64,000 bases of DNA from Rhopalosiphum padi (taxonomy: Eukaryota > Arthropoda > Insecta > Hemiptera > Aphididae), in contig NC_083597.1 in assembly GCF_020882245.1 (NCBI RefSeq), forward strand, positions 78,408,152 to 78,472,151. The letters are read 5' to 3'. The position numbers were made by a program, and so were the translations under genes. The first letter of the stretch is position 1. Each line of letters starts with the position of its first letter. Below, piece by piece: positions 44,448 to 57,159 of the stretch. The notes beneath the pieces are model-generated. The model saw nothing but the letters and a program-made list of their open reading frames with translations. It did no database searches and was not told the origin of the DNA.

Positions 44448-45545
44448 GTTTATAAATCCTGTCTTCTGTGATGAATGATATTAAACACGGTGAAGCACGA
44501 TGGACGTTGAATGCAACAGTATTTGAATTGTGACGTCCAAACAAAGTAAGAGCTCCTCGAAATTTTATGTAAAAAGTAGATGGACACCGAATTATGCCTT
44601 TTCCAGCTTCAAACTTAAGTATATCAAAGTTGACACTTGATCCAAACTAAAAATAGTTTAAAATTGTTAATCATTATTACTATTCATTTAAATGTTTTCC
44701 CAATATTTAGAGTAACATTAAGTTTTGGTATTGTTTGTTAAAAACAACACAATTCATAAAACAGATGGAAATAACATGTTTTAAATTAAGAGTTTATAAT
44801 CATATACAATATATTAAAATGTATAATATTGTTATTGTGGTTATAAGATATTTAATTGCAGTAAATATAACCAAAAGTTAACAGTGTAAGTCCATTTAAA
44901 TAAAGTTGATGTAAAAATTAAGCAGATCATAAAATAGAATTTTACCAATGATTATAGAAAATGGTGAGTATACCTAAAGAAATGTAAATATTTAGTTATT
45001 TTCATTTTAACTGTTTGATATTATTTAAATATTAAATATATGAATTACAAATAATAAAAAAAGTTTTAAATGTATATAGCATACATATAATGTTACAATT
45101 TATAAAAATATAATTATTTCAGAATTTTTGTTGTTGAAAATATTTGCACAACATAATTGTTGATCACAAATGTAATGAACTAAAAATTAAAATGGTTTAG
45201 TGTCAGCACAATTTTAAAAATACTGTGGGTGTTGAATTATAATCAGTTTGGGTCATTAAACAAAATAGAAAACAACAACAAGAAACGTTTACACAACTCA
45301 ATACATATTAGTAAACATAATTTTGTACCTGTCCAAAAACTTCTTTAAGCGCTTCCTTAATGTAAAATGAAAATTTTCCGTCATTCACGTCCACGTCGTC
45401 CCCTTTTCTGTCAAGAACACTTCTAGAGAGGAAAACAGAATCAGTTAATATAAATACATTTAAATAAATAAATATTGAAAAATTGAACGTCTAAGATACA
45501 GCTATTCACTCACAATGTGACTTCTAGGAAGTAATAAGAACACAT
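44431..45545 (-). CDS. RPP14, ribonuclease P/MRP protein subunit
   Basis: Nuclear RNase P protein subunit of the POP5/RPP14 family, for 5' maturation of tRNA. Three coding exons, 45514-45545, 45329-45422 and 44431-44646, join in frame to 113 residues (human RPP14 124). Alignment by eye to the family: YYFLEVTL near the N-terminus, KEALKEVFG, FDILKF, GIIRCPSTFYIKFRGALTLF, then VAFNVHRASPCLISF. The frame upstream of the chosen ATG stays open for about 14 codons without another ATG until a TGA, so an additional upstream coding exon is possible but not needed. The stop codon (44431-44433) falls inside the first codons of MIA40. Intron 2 (44647-45328) could host a promoter for MIA40. Confidence 0.9.
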
Positions 45546-46380
45546 AATCGGTATATTGTCAACATTGTATTCTATCGTAATATTTTTTCAATATCGAAGC
45601 ACTAAAAACAGCTACTAGTGTCTTGTATTTTGGAAAAAAAATATACAAAAAACTGATGCAAGATGCAACCACCACGGTTTCGAGTAAAACGAATGCACCT
45701 ATGAGGCTATGAAAGGTGCCTTATGCCTAAATGCAAATGTAGCGACAAGCAAGGCAGATAGTAATGCAAATTGCAAATGCACCACTAAGTAAAAAGTAAA
45801 AGTAATAATACTTATTGCTTAATGCCTATAAAATTACGAGCCCTATCATTAAAGATTTTTAATCGGGTATTTGGGTTCGGACGAATTTGAGGTTAAGACC
45901 TCGGTGATTGCGATCGACGGGCGCCGATCAGTATGGCCAACAGAACGCGCGCCGGGCGGCCGGGTGGGTTTGACCTCCGATTGTTGGCGCGCGCCACCGG
46001 TTGTCGGTCCGTGCCCCGTCGTCCTGTCGCGCTATCATCGGAGCACGGAGTTGCGTTAATTTTTTTTGAATGACAAAATATTTCGGTTTTCGCTTCCAAG
46101 TTCCATTCGTCCCGTGATTGCCGCCGCAGACTGATTATTATTATTATTATTATTATTGTTGTAGTGCACTTACCCGCCACCGCGGTCGTCGTTTTCACAC
46201 CATTTTCGTGTGCGTGTGCCGCCGTCTGCCGTGTCGATCGACCGATCTCGCGCAGTTCGCCGACGCCGCCGCTGCTCGTTGCTGTCTCCTGTCTTGCGCG
46301 CGTGTGTATGTGTGGTGCCGTGCGTGTGCGTGTGCGTGTTGCCGTTTCGTTGCGTTTGTTGCCGACGACGACACGTCTAA
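45546..46380. promoter_or_regulatory. divergent promoter region and CpG-rich island
   Basis: Lies between the RPP14 start (minus) and the ZAD-protein start (plus). From about 45880 to 47160 the sequence becomes sharply GC- and CpG-rich compared with everything around it, with many CGCG and GCGC runs. A (TTA/ATT)n microsatellite occurs at about 46135-46158 and GT-rich tracts at about 46305-46340. The several overlapping 60-125-residue ORFs on both strands here are by-products of high GC. It is most likely the promoter/5' UTR of the ZAD gene. Confidence 0.6.
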
Positions 46381-49300
46381 ATGGGAAGCGTGAACAACGC
46401 TGTCCGTTGCGGTTTCATATGTCGTCTGTGTTCGAAAATCGACAAGCGCGTTGTTCACATCTACGGCGAACTAGGCAGAAAATACAATTTGGTGCAAAAG
46501 ATCAGAGACTATTTGCCCATAAAGGTAAGGCACATCGATAGCACCGCGGCGGTCATTGACGTCGATTTATTTTTACTACTATTGTATTATCGTTATACTG
46601 CCGTGTTTGAGCTGACGCTCCAAAGTCGGGAATTTGGGTCGGTCCTACGATCGTTTTTGGTGGGTTGGGTTGTAAACAAAAATTCGGGCGGCGATTTTCG
46701 TTTTCGTCGGCTCTATTGAATTTCATTATTGTGTTTCGAAACGCGTATGATGAAATCGGTGCGCGCACGCGCGCTCTCGTGTGTGTGTGTGTGTGTAGTA
46801 ATGTATACCATGTCGTATATTATTATGCACATTGCACACACACACACACACACACACGCGCGCGCCCGTAGATTGTGTGCGTGTTGCGTTATCACCGGGC
46901 CGTTGCGATTTAGCGCTACCTAAATGTGTGTAGAAACACGTCTGTTTTTTTGCGCCATCGCCGAGACGGTCGCGGGGGCGACGGGACGAGTTTCTCGCGG
47001 ACTGCATCGTTGTTGTTTTTCACAGCTTCGACGTTTTCCGGCCCTTGGTTTACTTAGAAATTTCTCACATTTTTACGAGACCCAAATTATTTCTCTGTTG
47101 ATTCTGACCGAGCTCTCCGCCGCCGCCGCCACCGCAACCTTGACCTCGGGTTTTTGGTGAACTATTTTTTTTGTTTTTCAGGGTTATTAAAAGTGTGTTA
47201 CTTTCATAGGCGCCGAGGACGCTGTAGCCTTGACGCTCGAACTCCTTACGCATAATATACGCTGGCAATATCACAATATTATAACGCAAACGGTTGTGTA
47301 CTACCACCTAGATGCCTGTTTTTGAAATTTAATTTCTCCGTCCCTACGTCGTGTTAAATTTGGTATAGTTCCTAATTACACGTGTGGCACATCTATAACT
47401 CGTATCTACCATGTTTTGCTCGAACCGTAAATCGTATAAATACATTGGTACCCACATGACGTGTGAAATTTCTTTAGATCCACTTGCTGTCCATTTTTTT
47501 TAGCTGTGATTTCAAGGTCTTACACAATATCGGCTTTCTAAGTGAATTGCTATTTTTTCTTTCAATTTTCGCTGTATTATTTACACATTATTTGATTGCA
47601 GTTTAATAATATATCGAATTTGGAATATAAATTTGGATGTCCTTTTTTAACATTTTCCATGGTCCATTTGTAACCTTGACCCAACTATACCTAATTATCT
47701 ACTATTTGGATATATTTTAAATTAAAAGTATTTGAAAATAAGTCAAGGATATTAAATTGGTTACACTATTGAAATCATAAAGATTGTATGTAATTTTAAC
47801 AATGATTAAATTGGTGATGTCATATTGATGTGGGTATTGGATGATTATAGAATTAAGTAAATATTTCCCTCAATTTGTATTAATAGCTAATTAGTTATAT
47901 GTCTACCTTTGTTTAAATATGTAAAAATACAATTATTTTATTTTAAAATTTAGATTAACAATAGTTGAACTGTATTAGATATTATATTATCATTATCAAA
48001 TTTAAAATTAAAACATGGAAAACTATTTCTGCTTTTAATAAGGACATAAGTTTACAATAAAAATAGATTTTTATTAATATTATTTCTTGTGTTACCTATG
48101 TAGAATAGAATTTAAACATTTTTCTTTTACTTTACTTTTAGCTACCTTCCTTTTATTTATAGGAGTTAATTTAAATTTACTGAAATAGGTTATATTATAG
48201 GTTTATTCATTGAAAAATTTTCTTATGCATAAGAAAACTATGCTTAATAATATATACTTTGTATGTTTGGTCTTGAACTATATTAAATTATTTGAATATC
48301 AAGAAGACTGATTGTGGGTTTGACAATTATGTTTTTATTATTATTATTATTATTGTTTAGTTTGTGATAACAATAACATTCAAGTGCCCTTGATTTATAA
48401 CTAATAGTTGATAATTTTCTGGCTTCTTCCATACTCTCTAAAATTATAGAAAATGTTTTATTTTATGATGTTTTAAGTAAAACATTGGTTAAACTTGGAT
48501 ATAAAAAGTAATATTTATTAACAAAGAATAAAACATAAATCATATTTTTTATAAATTAAAAAGAAGGTTACTGTAATTATTCATTTCTTTTTATTGAATG
48601 CATTGTCTTATTTTTGGTTACTTAATAAAAAATGAGATTTGTGGGCTTCTTACAAATCATGTTTAATGATGAATTATAATTTTTAATAAATCACATTTTT
48701 TTTATTCTAAATGGGAAATACTTAGATTAATCATAGTTTATATATCAAGTTCATTATCTTTACTATTAAAATAAATACCCAGTTTAAGTATTATTTAGGT
48801 TCTTGTATACTAGGTATTCATAAAGTATGAAATAATTTTAAAAATGTAATTATAATGTGTTAAATCGTTAATACATGAACACACATGTATTGCATAAGTG
48901 TCAACATTTAAATGCTGTAGATAAATTTGTAACTAATTGTTATTTAAATACATTTTTCTAAAGTAATTTGTAAGTTTTAATTATGATTTATGATAATATA
49001 ATCAATACTTAATTCATAAATGTTCACTTCTTAATAAATTAAGTGCTTCAATAATAATAATAATTTGATTGTTATAAGCATCTACGTGTTATTTATTATG
49101 CTATAATAGTAATAATATTATAAATTACTTGTATAAATTAACTAGTTCAAAGTCATAGTCAAATAGTAGTCATAAAAATCCTCAATAAGAAAAAAGTATC
49201 TTAATTACTAAATTATTTTTCTAACCTACCAATTTAAGTACTCAGTTTAAGTTATGTTCTAGGTATCTAATATTTAAAGATGTATAATGAACTTATATGT

Positions 49301-50549
49301 TTTCAAATTTTAATTTATTGCTTATAAAAATGTATACTAATAAAAAATAAATAAATGTAAAATCTACATTCTTAGAATCAAATTGTTTTTTTATATTTAA
49401 TATTTATTTTTGAAATAAGGATTGAAAAAAAATTATGACTATTTTATTAGCAAACTTTACTAAATAGGTAATACAGCTGTAATAAGGTTTATTATCTAAA
49501 AAACAATTGAATTAATTAACTAATTTTCATAGTTCTTAACATTACTAAACAATATAATATAGGTAACTAATAAAAAAAAAATCAATATATTTAGGTGTTT
49601 ACTATCACAATTACGTATTATTTGATAATGCTGATAGTTTATTTTGTATTTGTAATAATAATATTTATATATGTGAGCATCATGAGATCAAATGTAAACA
49701 AATATAAATTACTAAAAATAAAACACAAATATTGTTAAATTTAATTGATGAGGTATCAACTATCAACAGTGGTCGGGGAATGCTTGTCTATCTCCCCTAC
49801 TGAGTCTTACATCTGTATGCCTGTTTTATAGTGAAGCCAAGCCCTGCACACAAGTCTGCTTTCGGAGTACAGTTTTATTCTGAACAGTGCATATTATACT
49901 TGTATATAAATAGTCTGGTCATAACAAATATGTATGAACTTACTAAGTAATCTTTGTTTGTTAACACCAATAAAAAAATTACTTTTTATACCCAGATCTA
50001 TAAAATTTTTAAAGCATTCACAATATTCCATTAATCCATCCCTAAATATCATTTATATATTTTTAAATATTTGTGAAGTCATAAGGACATTAGTGGGGCA
50101 GTGGTTCAATATACTTAAAATAATAGGTTTAATATAAAAAGATTTTATAGTTGAAATAATTCTTGGTTTTTTAGTTGTACACTACAAGTTAATATGTTAA
50201 AAAAAAATATAAGGAATTAATCTTATATATTATTTTTTAATTAAAGATTTGTCTTTCTTGTTTACTATATTATTTAGATAGGTATTTATAAAAAAGACGA
50301 TACTTGGTCTATGATCTATCTGGGATAAAAGAATGTTTTATTCTGTTTTAGATTAAATCTTCTGATGGTTTGCCGCTTACATTATGTGTATCATGTGTTC
50401 AAAGATTAAATCGCAGGCACACATTACAAATGGCGATAAAACACAGTACTGCTCGTATTGTAACATCTCGCGTAGAACCTACCACCGGAAGAGGCGAGTG
50501 TAATCAACGTCAACAAATACATCTCAGCTCTGCTGTACAGTCAATTTGA
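46381..50549 (+). CDS. short ZAD-domain (zinc-finger-associated domain) protein
   Basis: Two exons, 46381-46524 and 50352-50549, join in phase 0 to 113 residues across a 3.8-kb intron. The ZAD is an insect-expanded zinc-binding dimerisation module, normally at the N-terminus of C2H2 zinc-finger transcription factors. Here it is complete: CRLC (C14, C17), YGELGRKYNLVQKIRDYLPI, then GLPLTLCVSC (C60, C63) and QRLNRRHTL. After the ZAD there are only about 45 residues (basic, with Thr/Arg/Gln) and a stop; no C2H2 fingers follow in the window. It is either a ZAD-only protein or a short isoform. The start lies in the CpG island and gives the usual short leader before the first cysteines. Confidence 0.82.
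46525..50351 (+). other. large intron of the ZAD gene
   Basis: The first 650 bases continue the CpG-rich island and contain (GT)n at about 46780-46797, (CA)n at about 46835-46856 and GCGC runs. The rest is AT-rich. A repeat at about 49755-49900 is an inverted relative of 43020-43180. No coding exon was recognised. Confidence 0.55.
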
Positions 50550-53500
50550 TTTTCGTCTTCTTTTATTGTATATACCTATTTTTTTTTTTCAATGAAGACT
50601 GTTATAAAAATTGAGTTCAAAACACATGAGATGAATAATGAATATAAATGTTATTCAAATTTGTCAGTCTCATCAGTGAATTACTAAAAGTGTTTTACTA
50701 ACGGTTTTTATTAGATTTAAGTTGAGCAATAAGGTTATTTAACAAAAATTATTTTAAGTGTATAATTATATTTCTATGTATAACATTAAAAATACCTAAA
50801 ATAATTTATTTTTGATTATATGTAAGTTAATTTTACGTAAGGTTAAATGCTTGTTTTATTTAAGAATAGTGCTGATGTAGACCTATTAGTAATATATTAT
50901 GGGTAGTCAAAATAAATATGTTAATAATAAGTAAAAGTATAGATATCCAATCTACTACTGCATTTGACAATTATGCATTTTTCAAGTATCATATAAAAAT
51001 AGGACGTAGAAAACAAACAAATATGTATTTTATAATAATAATTGAACATATTTATGTTAAATGGAAAACTTGAAAAATGCATATACATAATAATCTTATT
51101 TTATTTTTTGAATAGTTTCAATTATATTTCAAAAAGGGGTTACTACTATTGTTTACTAAACCACCAACGTATTTAAATAATATGGCGTGCCATTTGTCTT
51201 TAATTTTATGTTATTTTTTTTTTAAAAACATTCACTTTGTATAATTTGAAATAAACTTTTCCTGATCTCAAACTTATGGGAAGGTTTTTAGTGCAGATTT
51301 ATTGAATTTTTTAACATATTCAATTTGACATCCCAATAAATATTAATTTTTAATTGATTTTTTTAGTAAAATCAGTGCCTATAAAATTCAATTAAAGTAT
51401 TAATATTTTATAAAATTTAAGTTTATATTTACTTTGTAGATCTAGAAAAATAGTACAATAAGTGCAATATGAATTGGCGCTGAATAATAAGTTGTTTAAA
51501 ATTTTTAATTTATTATGTTTTATGAAATACTTCTTCTTCAGAAATAATAATTTATACAAAATTATCAAAAAATTTTTTTTTTATTGTATTATGTTATATG
51601 AAAATTTTGAACTTCCATTAAATATGTTTATTTCCTTGTTAACTTGACCTGCAATATAAATAATTGTTAAGATGTGAAAGAGATAGTATTATAATTTGTC
51701 ATTTGAAAAACATTAATTTGCATTTAATTTTTTTTAACTCTATTTTCCATTCCTAATAATGTTTAAAATAATAAATCGGCCTGGAAAAATGATTGATGTT
51801 ATACAAATTTAGTGGAATTTATTTGAAATCCATTTTAAAAATTAAAGATACTAAAAATAATGTTTGGAATTAAATTATATATTGACATATTAAAGAATAA
51901 GTTTACTTGTAGTTTATAATTGTTATTAGGTACATATTATTGTAGTTATTAATTAGATATAATTGTATAAATTGGATAAATAATACAAATTATCTCTAAA
52001 TATGGCCTTTATAACATGGTTATAATATTATGATTATTTTAAAAAACTAACGAAATTTTTCGTATTTCTAATATATGATAAATTAGAATGTTGAAGATGT
52101 TGAGCTGAGGAAAATTTTGTAGGACTTGCAATGTTTGTTAAAATACTAAAATCTATAGTAATGGTAAAAAATCTTAGTCTGTGAGAACTTTAGTCATGAT
52201 TGAATCGGGACGTATGTGGTCTGGTTTTCTACAATGGTAAAGAATATAGATATAGTAGATACTAGATACCTATAAGTAATTTCTAATTATTAATATTGTT
52301 AAATGGTTATCAGTCCCCTCCTACATTGTGTTCTAATGACTAAGACTTATTGGTACACTCTTTTATCATAATATATTGTATATTGTACATTAAATTACTA
52401 ATTTTAAAATTTTTTATTCTTTATTAGTTATTGCTTATATTTCATAAATAAAAACAATTTTGCGACCCATAGAATTAAAATTTAAAAGTTTAAATATACC
52501 ATATTTTATGTGTAGAATGTGTAGAATGCTATGTGCCGACTTCCGAGATACATGGTATGTAACCTATTTACCTATACAATTATTATTACATTTTACAATT
52601 TTGAGTAATTGTATTAATTATTCTGTTCATAACAGTGTTTTTGTATTGAAAGACGTTTATAATAATTATTATTATAGTATCTACCCGATATCTTAAACTC
52701 TATAAATATAGTTTCAAATAATAATTTTTAATAATATTTATAAAATACGTGTAGGTACTGTTTAATATTTTTAATGGTTTTTGTATTTCAACATGGAATT
52801 AATAAGGCAAGTGGTAATGTGTAAATATACGTTCATATTTGAAAATAAATTGCACAGTATTGAATTTTTAATTTGTTAAGTAATCTCGATTATGTTCAAA
52901 ATTGTATTAAACATTTGGCTGAACTTGTACTATTATTGTCATCATAATTTCGAAATGTATACATAATGACACACTTAGTACTTGCAAGGTAATTGCGTTT
53001 AATGAGCTACTCAAGGACTTTAATGCTACTTCATTTTGGTAGGTTCCATGAGATGGTTTCATCGTCGAATCATGAAGGTCACTAGACAGTTATAATCATT
53101 AATGCAACTTTTTAGCGGACTATTTTGTAATGCTGTAATTTTGCAACCAGTACATTTTGGGGATTTTAACAGTTTACGATAATCGTAATCAATAACAAAT
53201 TAATCTCCTAGAATGAACATCGTTAGTTTAAGTTTAACTAATTGAAGAAATCTATACATTAATGTCTATTATTTAGACTGCGGAGTGAGGAATCTTTAAA
53301 ATAATATAAAACAATTAAATCTACGGTTTTAATTTTAATCAAATACCTACATTATCCATCACTAATTAGTAATTATAGGTAGCTACTACATATGTGATAT
53401 GTAATAACTAGTATTACACTAATTAGTTAATTGTTATGCATACTATTGTACTATAGAAAAGGAGAAATCCTTTCGTTTGACTTATCTCTTGTATGATTAG

Positions 53501-54823
53501 CTATAAGATATAGCTGTATATTATAAATTATAATATATATATCAAAAACAAATTACTAATCGGAATCACTTTTAAATTTAGCATAATATTCAACTCATTT
53601 AAGTCACAATAATAATTTAATATATATAGTATAGAATACTATTTTAGTATTATATACAAATTAAACATTGGAATTGGCAGTGGCGTATTTGGAGGCACCC
53701 TATACTTGTCTTATATTTTATAATTATAACTTTATCTTTCTATTACTAGCCTAAGTTAGGTATACCTAACCAATTAGATTATATAGTAAAAATTAAATTT
53801 AGCATTTAGGTAATTATATTATGACATGTGAAGGCTAGTGGTATGAGTGGTATGGCCCTTATTGTCTGATATTAAAATTTGTTTATAAATTATAACTTGT
53901 GAGTATTGAATGTTTTAAATTATTATTTGTGGATATTTGCACAGATTATTCTATGATTTCTATGGTATATGTCTTATAACTTATAAGGTTGTAACTCAAA
54001 AGAAACATTTCAAAAACACTAAAAACAGGTGGGCAAATGGTAGGTATCTTACTGTCTATCTTTTTTTTTTTATGAATGTCGAATATGTCGATAATAATCA
54101 AACATTTTTTTGGTATCTACTATCTATCATTACATATTTAAGCAGTAAAATATAAAAATGTTTCGATTATCAACTTCGATGGTTCTGATAGCAAATCGGA
54201 TCTAGTTGGTACTTTGTGTTTACTGTTAAGGGGGGGGAGGTCAAAGGTTAAAATTCATAATCATAATTCTTTTTAAAATAACCAGGGATCATAACAATTA
54301 AGGAAATACAAACTTTATTACGTAAAATAATATTAGACAAAACCAATTTTGTATTTTTGGTGTAGCTCAGAATTGAATTACTGTGAATAATTCACATAAT
54401 TGTTTTGTTAACGCTCTACCTTGCTGGAGAGGTCAAAACGTCGTAAGATATAGTGTTCATGAAGAATACTAGATCGCGCGTAACTTATCATTTAATACAA
54501 TGCATTTTTGTTGTAGGTATTGTTGTACTCATGAGACATGAATATTAAAACAATTTTTGAATCTAATGACTAATGAGTAATATTTTGCAGTTTTAGTGTA
54601 TTTAGTATATTATTTATATATTTTTATCTGACTTAACCTAATTTATTGAAATTTACCATACATACAAAATTATAATAATATAGGTACTACATCGTGGTGT
54701 TCCGCAGGTATATATTCTTTTTATTTACCTACTTAATATAAATGTATGATTGAATATTGATATGATGATAAATAGACATCTATATACTATCGTGTTAACG
54801 TATGAAACATACAACTATACAAG

Positions 54824-55772
54824 GTAGTTATCAGGGGCGTATTTAGATATTTTTTTGGGGAGGGACTGAGGAATTTTTTTCAACCAAAATTCCCTAATTC
54901 AGCCTATTAAAAACAAGAGTTAGGAATTTAGTACTTACACAATTTTAATTTTTGTTATAATTTTTAATGTTTTCACAAAATTAATAACGAAATAAAATAA
55001 ATAATGATATAACTAATTAATAATTATATTAAATTTAAATATTTTTCTTTGCCACTGTTGTCAAATTTGTCTAATAAAATGTCGTCCAGTCCCTATTTTT
55101 TGTAAATACATGGGTATGTCAATGTCTATGAAATATGAACAGTTAAATTGCAAGTCCTACTATACTGAATTCTAAAGTTGTATTTTTTAAATACGTTTTG
55201 AGTCTTCCCAACGTCGAAAAGCTGCGTTCATCTGAAGTGGTGGATACTGGTATTATAGCTAGTATTTTTAGTAATTCATACATGTTTGGGTACATTTAAT
55301 TATCACAGACACTTAAAGCCTCTATAACAGTTGTTGTTCTTCAATATTTTTCCATTAAGGCTGATTTAGCTGACCACCGTATTATCGGACGTCGCCGTCA
55401 CAACTTCTTGGAAATATTTTTAGCTCATACGGGCTCGTAATGCTCGCGATTGAGACGCGACAGACGCGTGTATTTCAGTAATCGATTCTAGGTAAAACAA
55501 ATCGAAATTACGATAATGTAGCAGTACCGCACGTTAAAATATTTAGCACCATGTACCGTGCTCAAAGGTATGATTGTTACGATCAAAATCGTCAGATTCA
55601 TTACATGAATAACTTCTTAGTTGTTGCTAATAATTATATTGAACTTCTAGAATTTATTACATATGATAGGACATAATCAGCAGACTTAATAAATATTTCC
55701 TGGTTTTCGAGGAGGGGTGGAGAGGACTGAAGCCCCTCTCAGCCCCTCCATAAATACTCCACGGGTAGTTAT
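54824..55772 (-). mobile_element. hAT element remnant retaining the transposase C-terminal domain
   Basis: Element 54832-55764 begins CAGGGGCGTATTTAGATAT, ends ATAAATACTCCACGG, and is flanked by GTAGTTAT at 54824-54831 and 55765-55772. On the minus strand around 55170-55240 the sequence reads TSDERSFSTLGRLKTYLK then GLAI, the hallmark of the hAT transposase dimerisation domain. It is interrupted by stops soon after, and the rest of the transposase is deleted. It is inactive. Confidence 0.85.
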
Positions 55773-56046
55773 TATTTCCTTTCACAGTCAACACACATAA
55801 ATGCATTATCTCGAAAAGTAACACATTTTTGTTGTAAATTTGAAGTTATTTTAAAAAGACATTTTTGAAGAGATATTTTTAATATACTGAGAATTTTGGT
55901 ACTTACACAAAAATTGAATTTTGAACGATTAGTTCAATTTTTTTTTATTAAAACGTAATGATATTATATAGTTTTTAGTGTTTTTATCATTTTTACCAAT
56001 CTGCATGAAAATGGTTTACTCCATACCTATGAATGGTACCTATGGT

Positions 56047-56193
56047 CTGTCCAGCGAGAGAACGCGCTGATTCTGCGCATCCCCCCCGCATCACCATGCT
56101 GTCAAAACTGGATCACTTATGGCTGGGTATCATTGGGGAATGCGCAGAATAACTGATTTTGGTCGGTTTGCGGCGCGTTCTCTCGCTGGACAG
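56047..56193 (+). mobile_element. 147-bp palindromic MITE with perfect 21-bp terminal inverted repeats
   Basis: The left end CTGTCCAGCGAGAGAACGCG (plus C) is the exact reverse complement of the right end, ending TCTCGCTGGACAG. A second, inner inverted pair, TTCTGCGCATCCCC against GGGGAATGCGCAGAA, makes the RNA or single strand fold into one long stem. It is GC-rich against an AT-rich background. A second, truncated copy lies at 14831-14958. I could not define a target-site duplication, and the superfamily is unassigned. Confidence 0.85.
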
Positions 56194-57159
56194 AGTGTAG
56201 GTGATGTGTAAAATGTCCGCCATTCGTCTCATACTTCAGTCATATGCCATATATATAAATATAAACTATTATTTCTATAGTACCTATATATTAAACACAG
56301 ATGTCTATATTATACAGTGCGACATACTATATACAGTTATAGTATTATCATTGAATATAAATGCTTTATTTACAATTTACTCAATTATACTATTACTATA
56401 TTACTATGTGAGAAGATATATTTATAAATTCTGGGATGCAATAGTAGTATGGGTAATTTACTAATGTATCGATCCTATAGTAATAATAATTTGTACCATT
56501 TTCAGACATTGGGTTGTTCATTTATCCACGACAACAATGACTACAAAACCACTGTTTCCTAGTGAGACATTGCTTGGATCTTAGATTGGTTAGATTTTTA
56601 AGTAAAAATCATAATTTGTTATTAAAAGACCACGAATTAAGTTAAACGTCATAATATAATGACATTTTTATTTTTATTACAATAGGTAAAAAGTATTTAA
56701 AAATAACGAACTACTATGATGATTACGTAATGGATAGATTGTAATGAAAAACAAAGAAGGATAATGGTTATTTTAAATATATCCAAGAAAGTACTCGATT
56801 ATCGAATCACCGACAAACTATCGTCGATGAAATATCGCAAAACCAATATATCGTATGGGATATCTAAATATTGTCAGCATGAAATATATCAGTAATTTAT
56901 TAATAAATAACTATTAAACAGTTATAGTTATTATTTTACTTGTGCAGCTTAATACACATTTTATTTATTTAATTTAATGTCATATAATAATAATGGATTA
57001 TGATAATTTATAAAACGATGTATAAATAACATAATTTATTACAATTGCTAAATACCTAAATAGTAATAAATAATAATTTAATTTTAATCAGTTACTTATT
57101 ATGCATACGTCTTTTTACTTTCGTTAACAGTTAAAAAATATTTAACTACATACACATCA

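Larger units (their letters stand above)
50550..57159. other. gene-free interval with transposon remnants
   Basis: 6.6 kb. Holds a small inverted pair (GCATTTTTCAAG at about 50970, CTTGAAAAATGC at about 51068), a solo hAT-like left end at about 53682 (CAGTGGCGTATTTGGAGG), a relative of the 29150 repeat at about 54020-54260, the hAT remnant at 54832-55764 and the MITE at 56047-56193. No gene was recognised; short ORFs here are AT-rich chance ORFs. Confidence 0.55.

Noticed and set aside
45871..47307. A dozen overlapping ORFs of 60-125 residues on both strands
   Set aside because: Products of high GC and simple repeats (poly-His/Thr, poly-Tyr, poly-Ile); only 46381-46524 has a real domain (ZAD).
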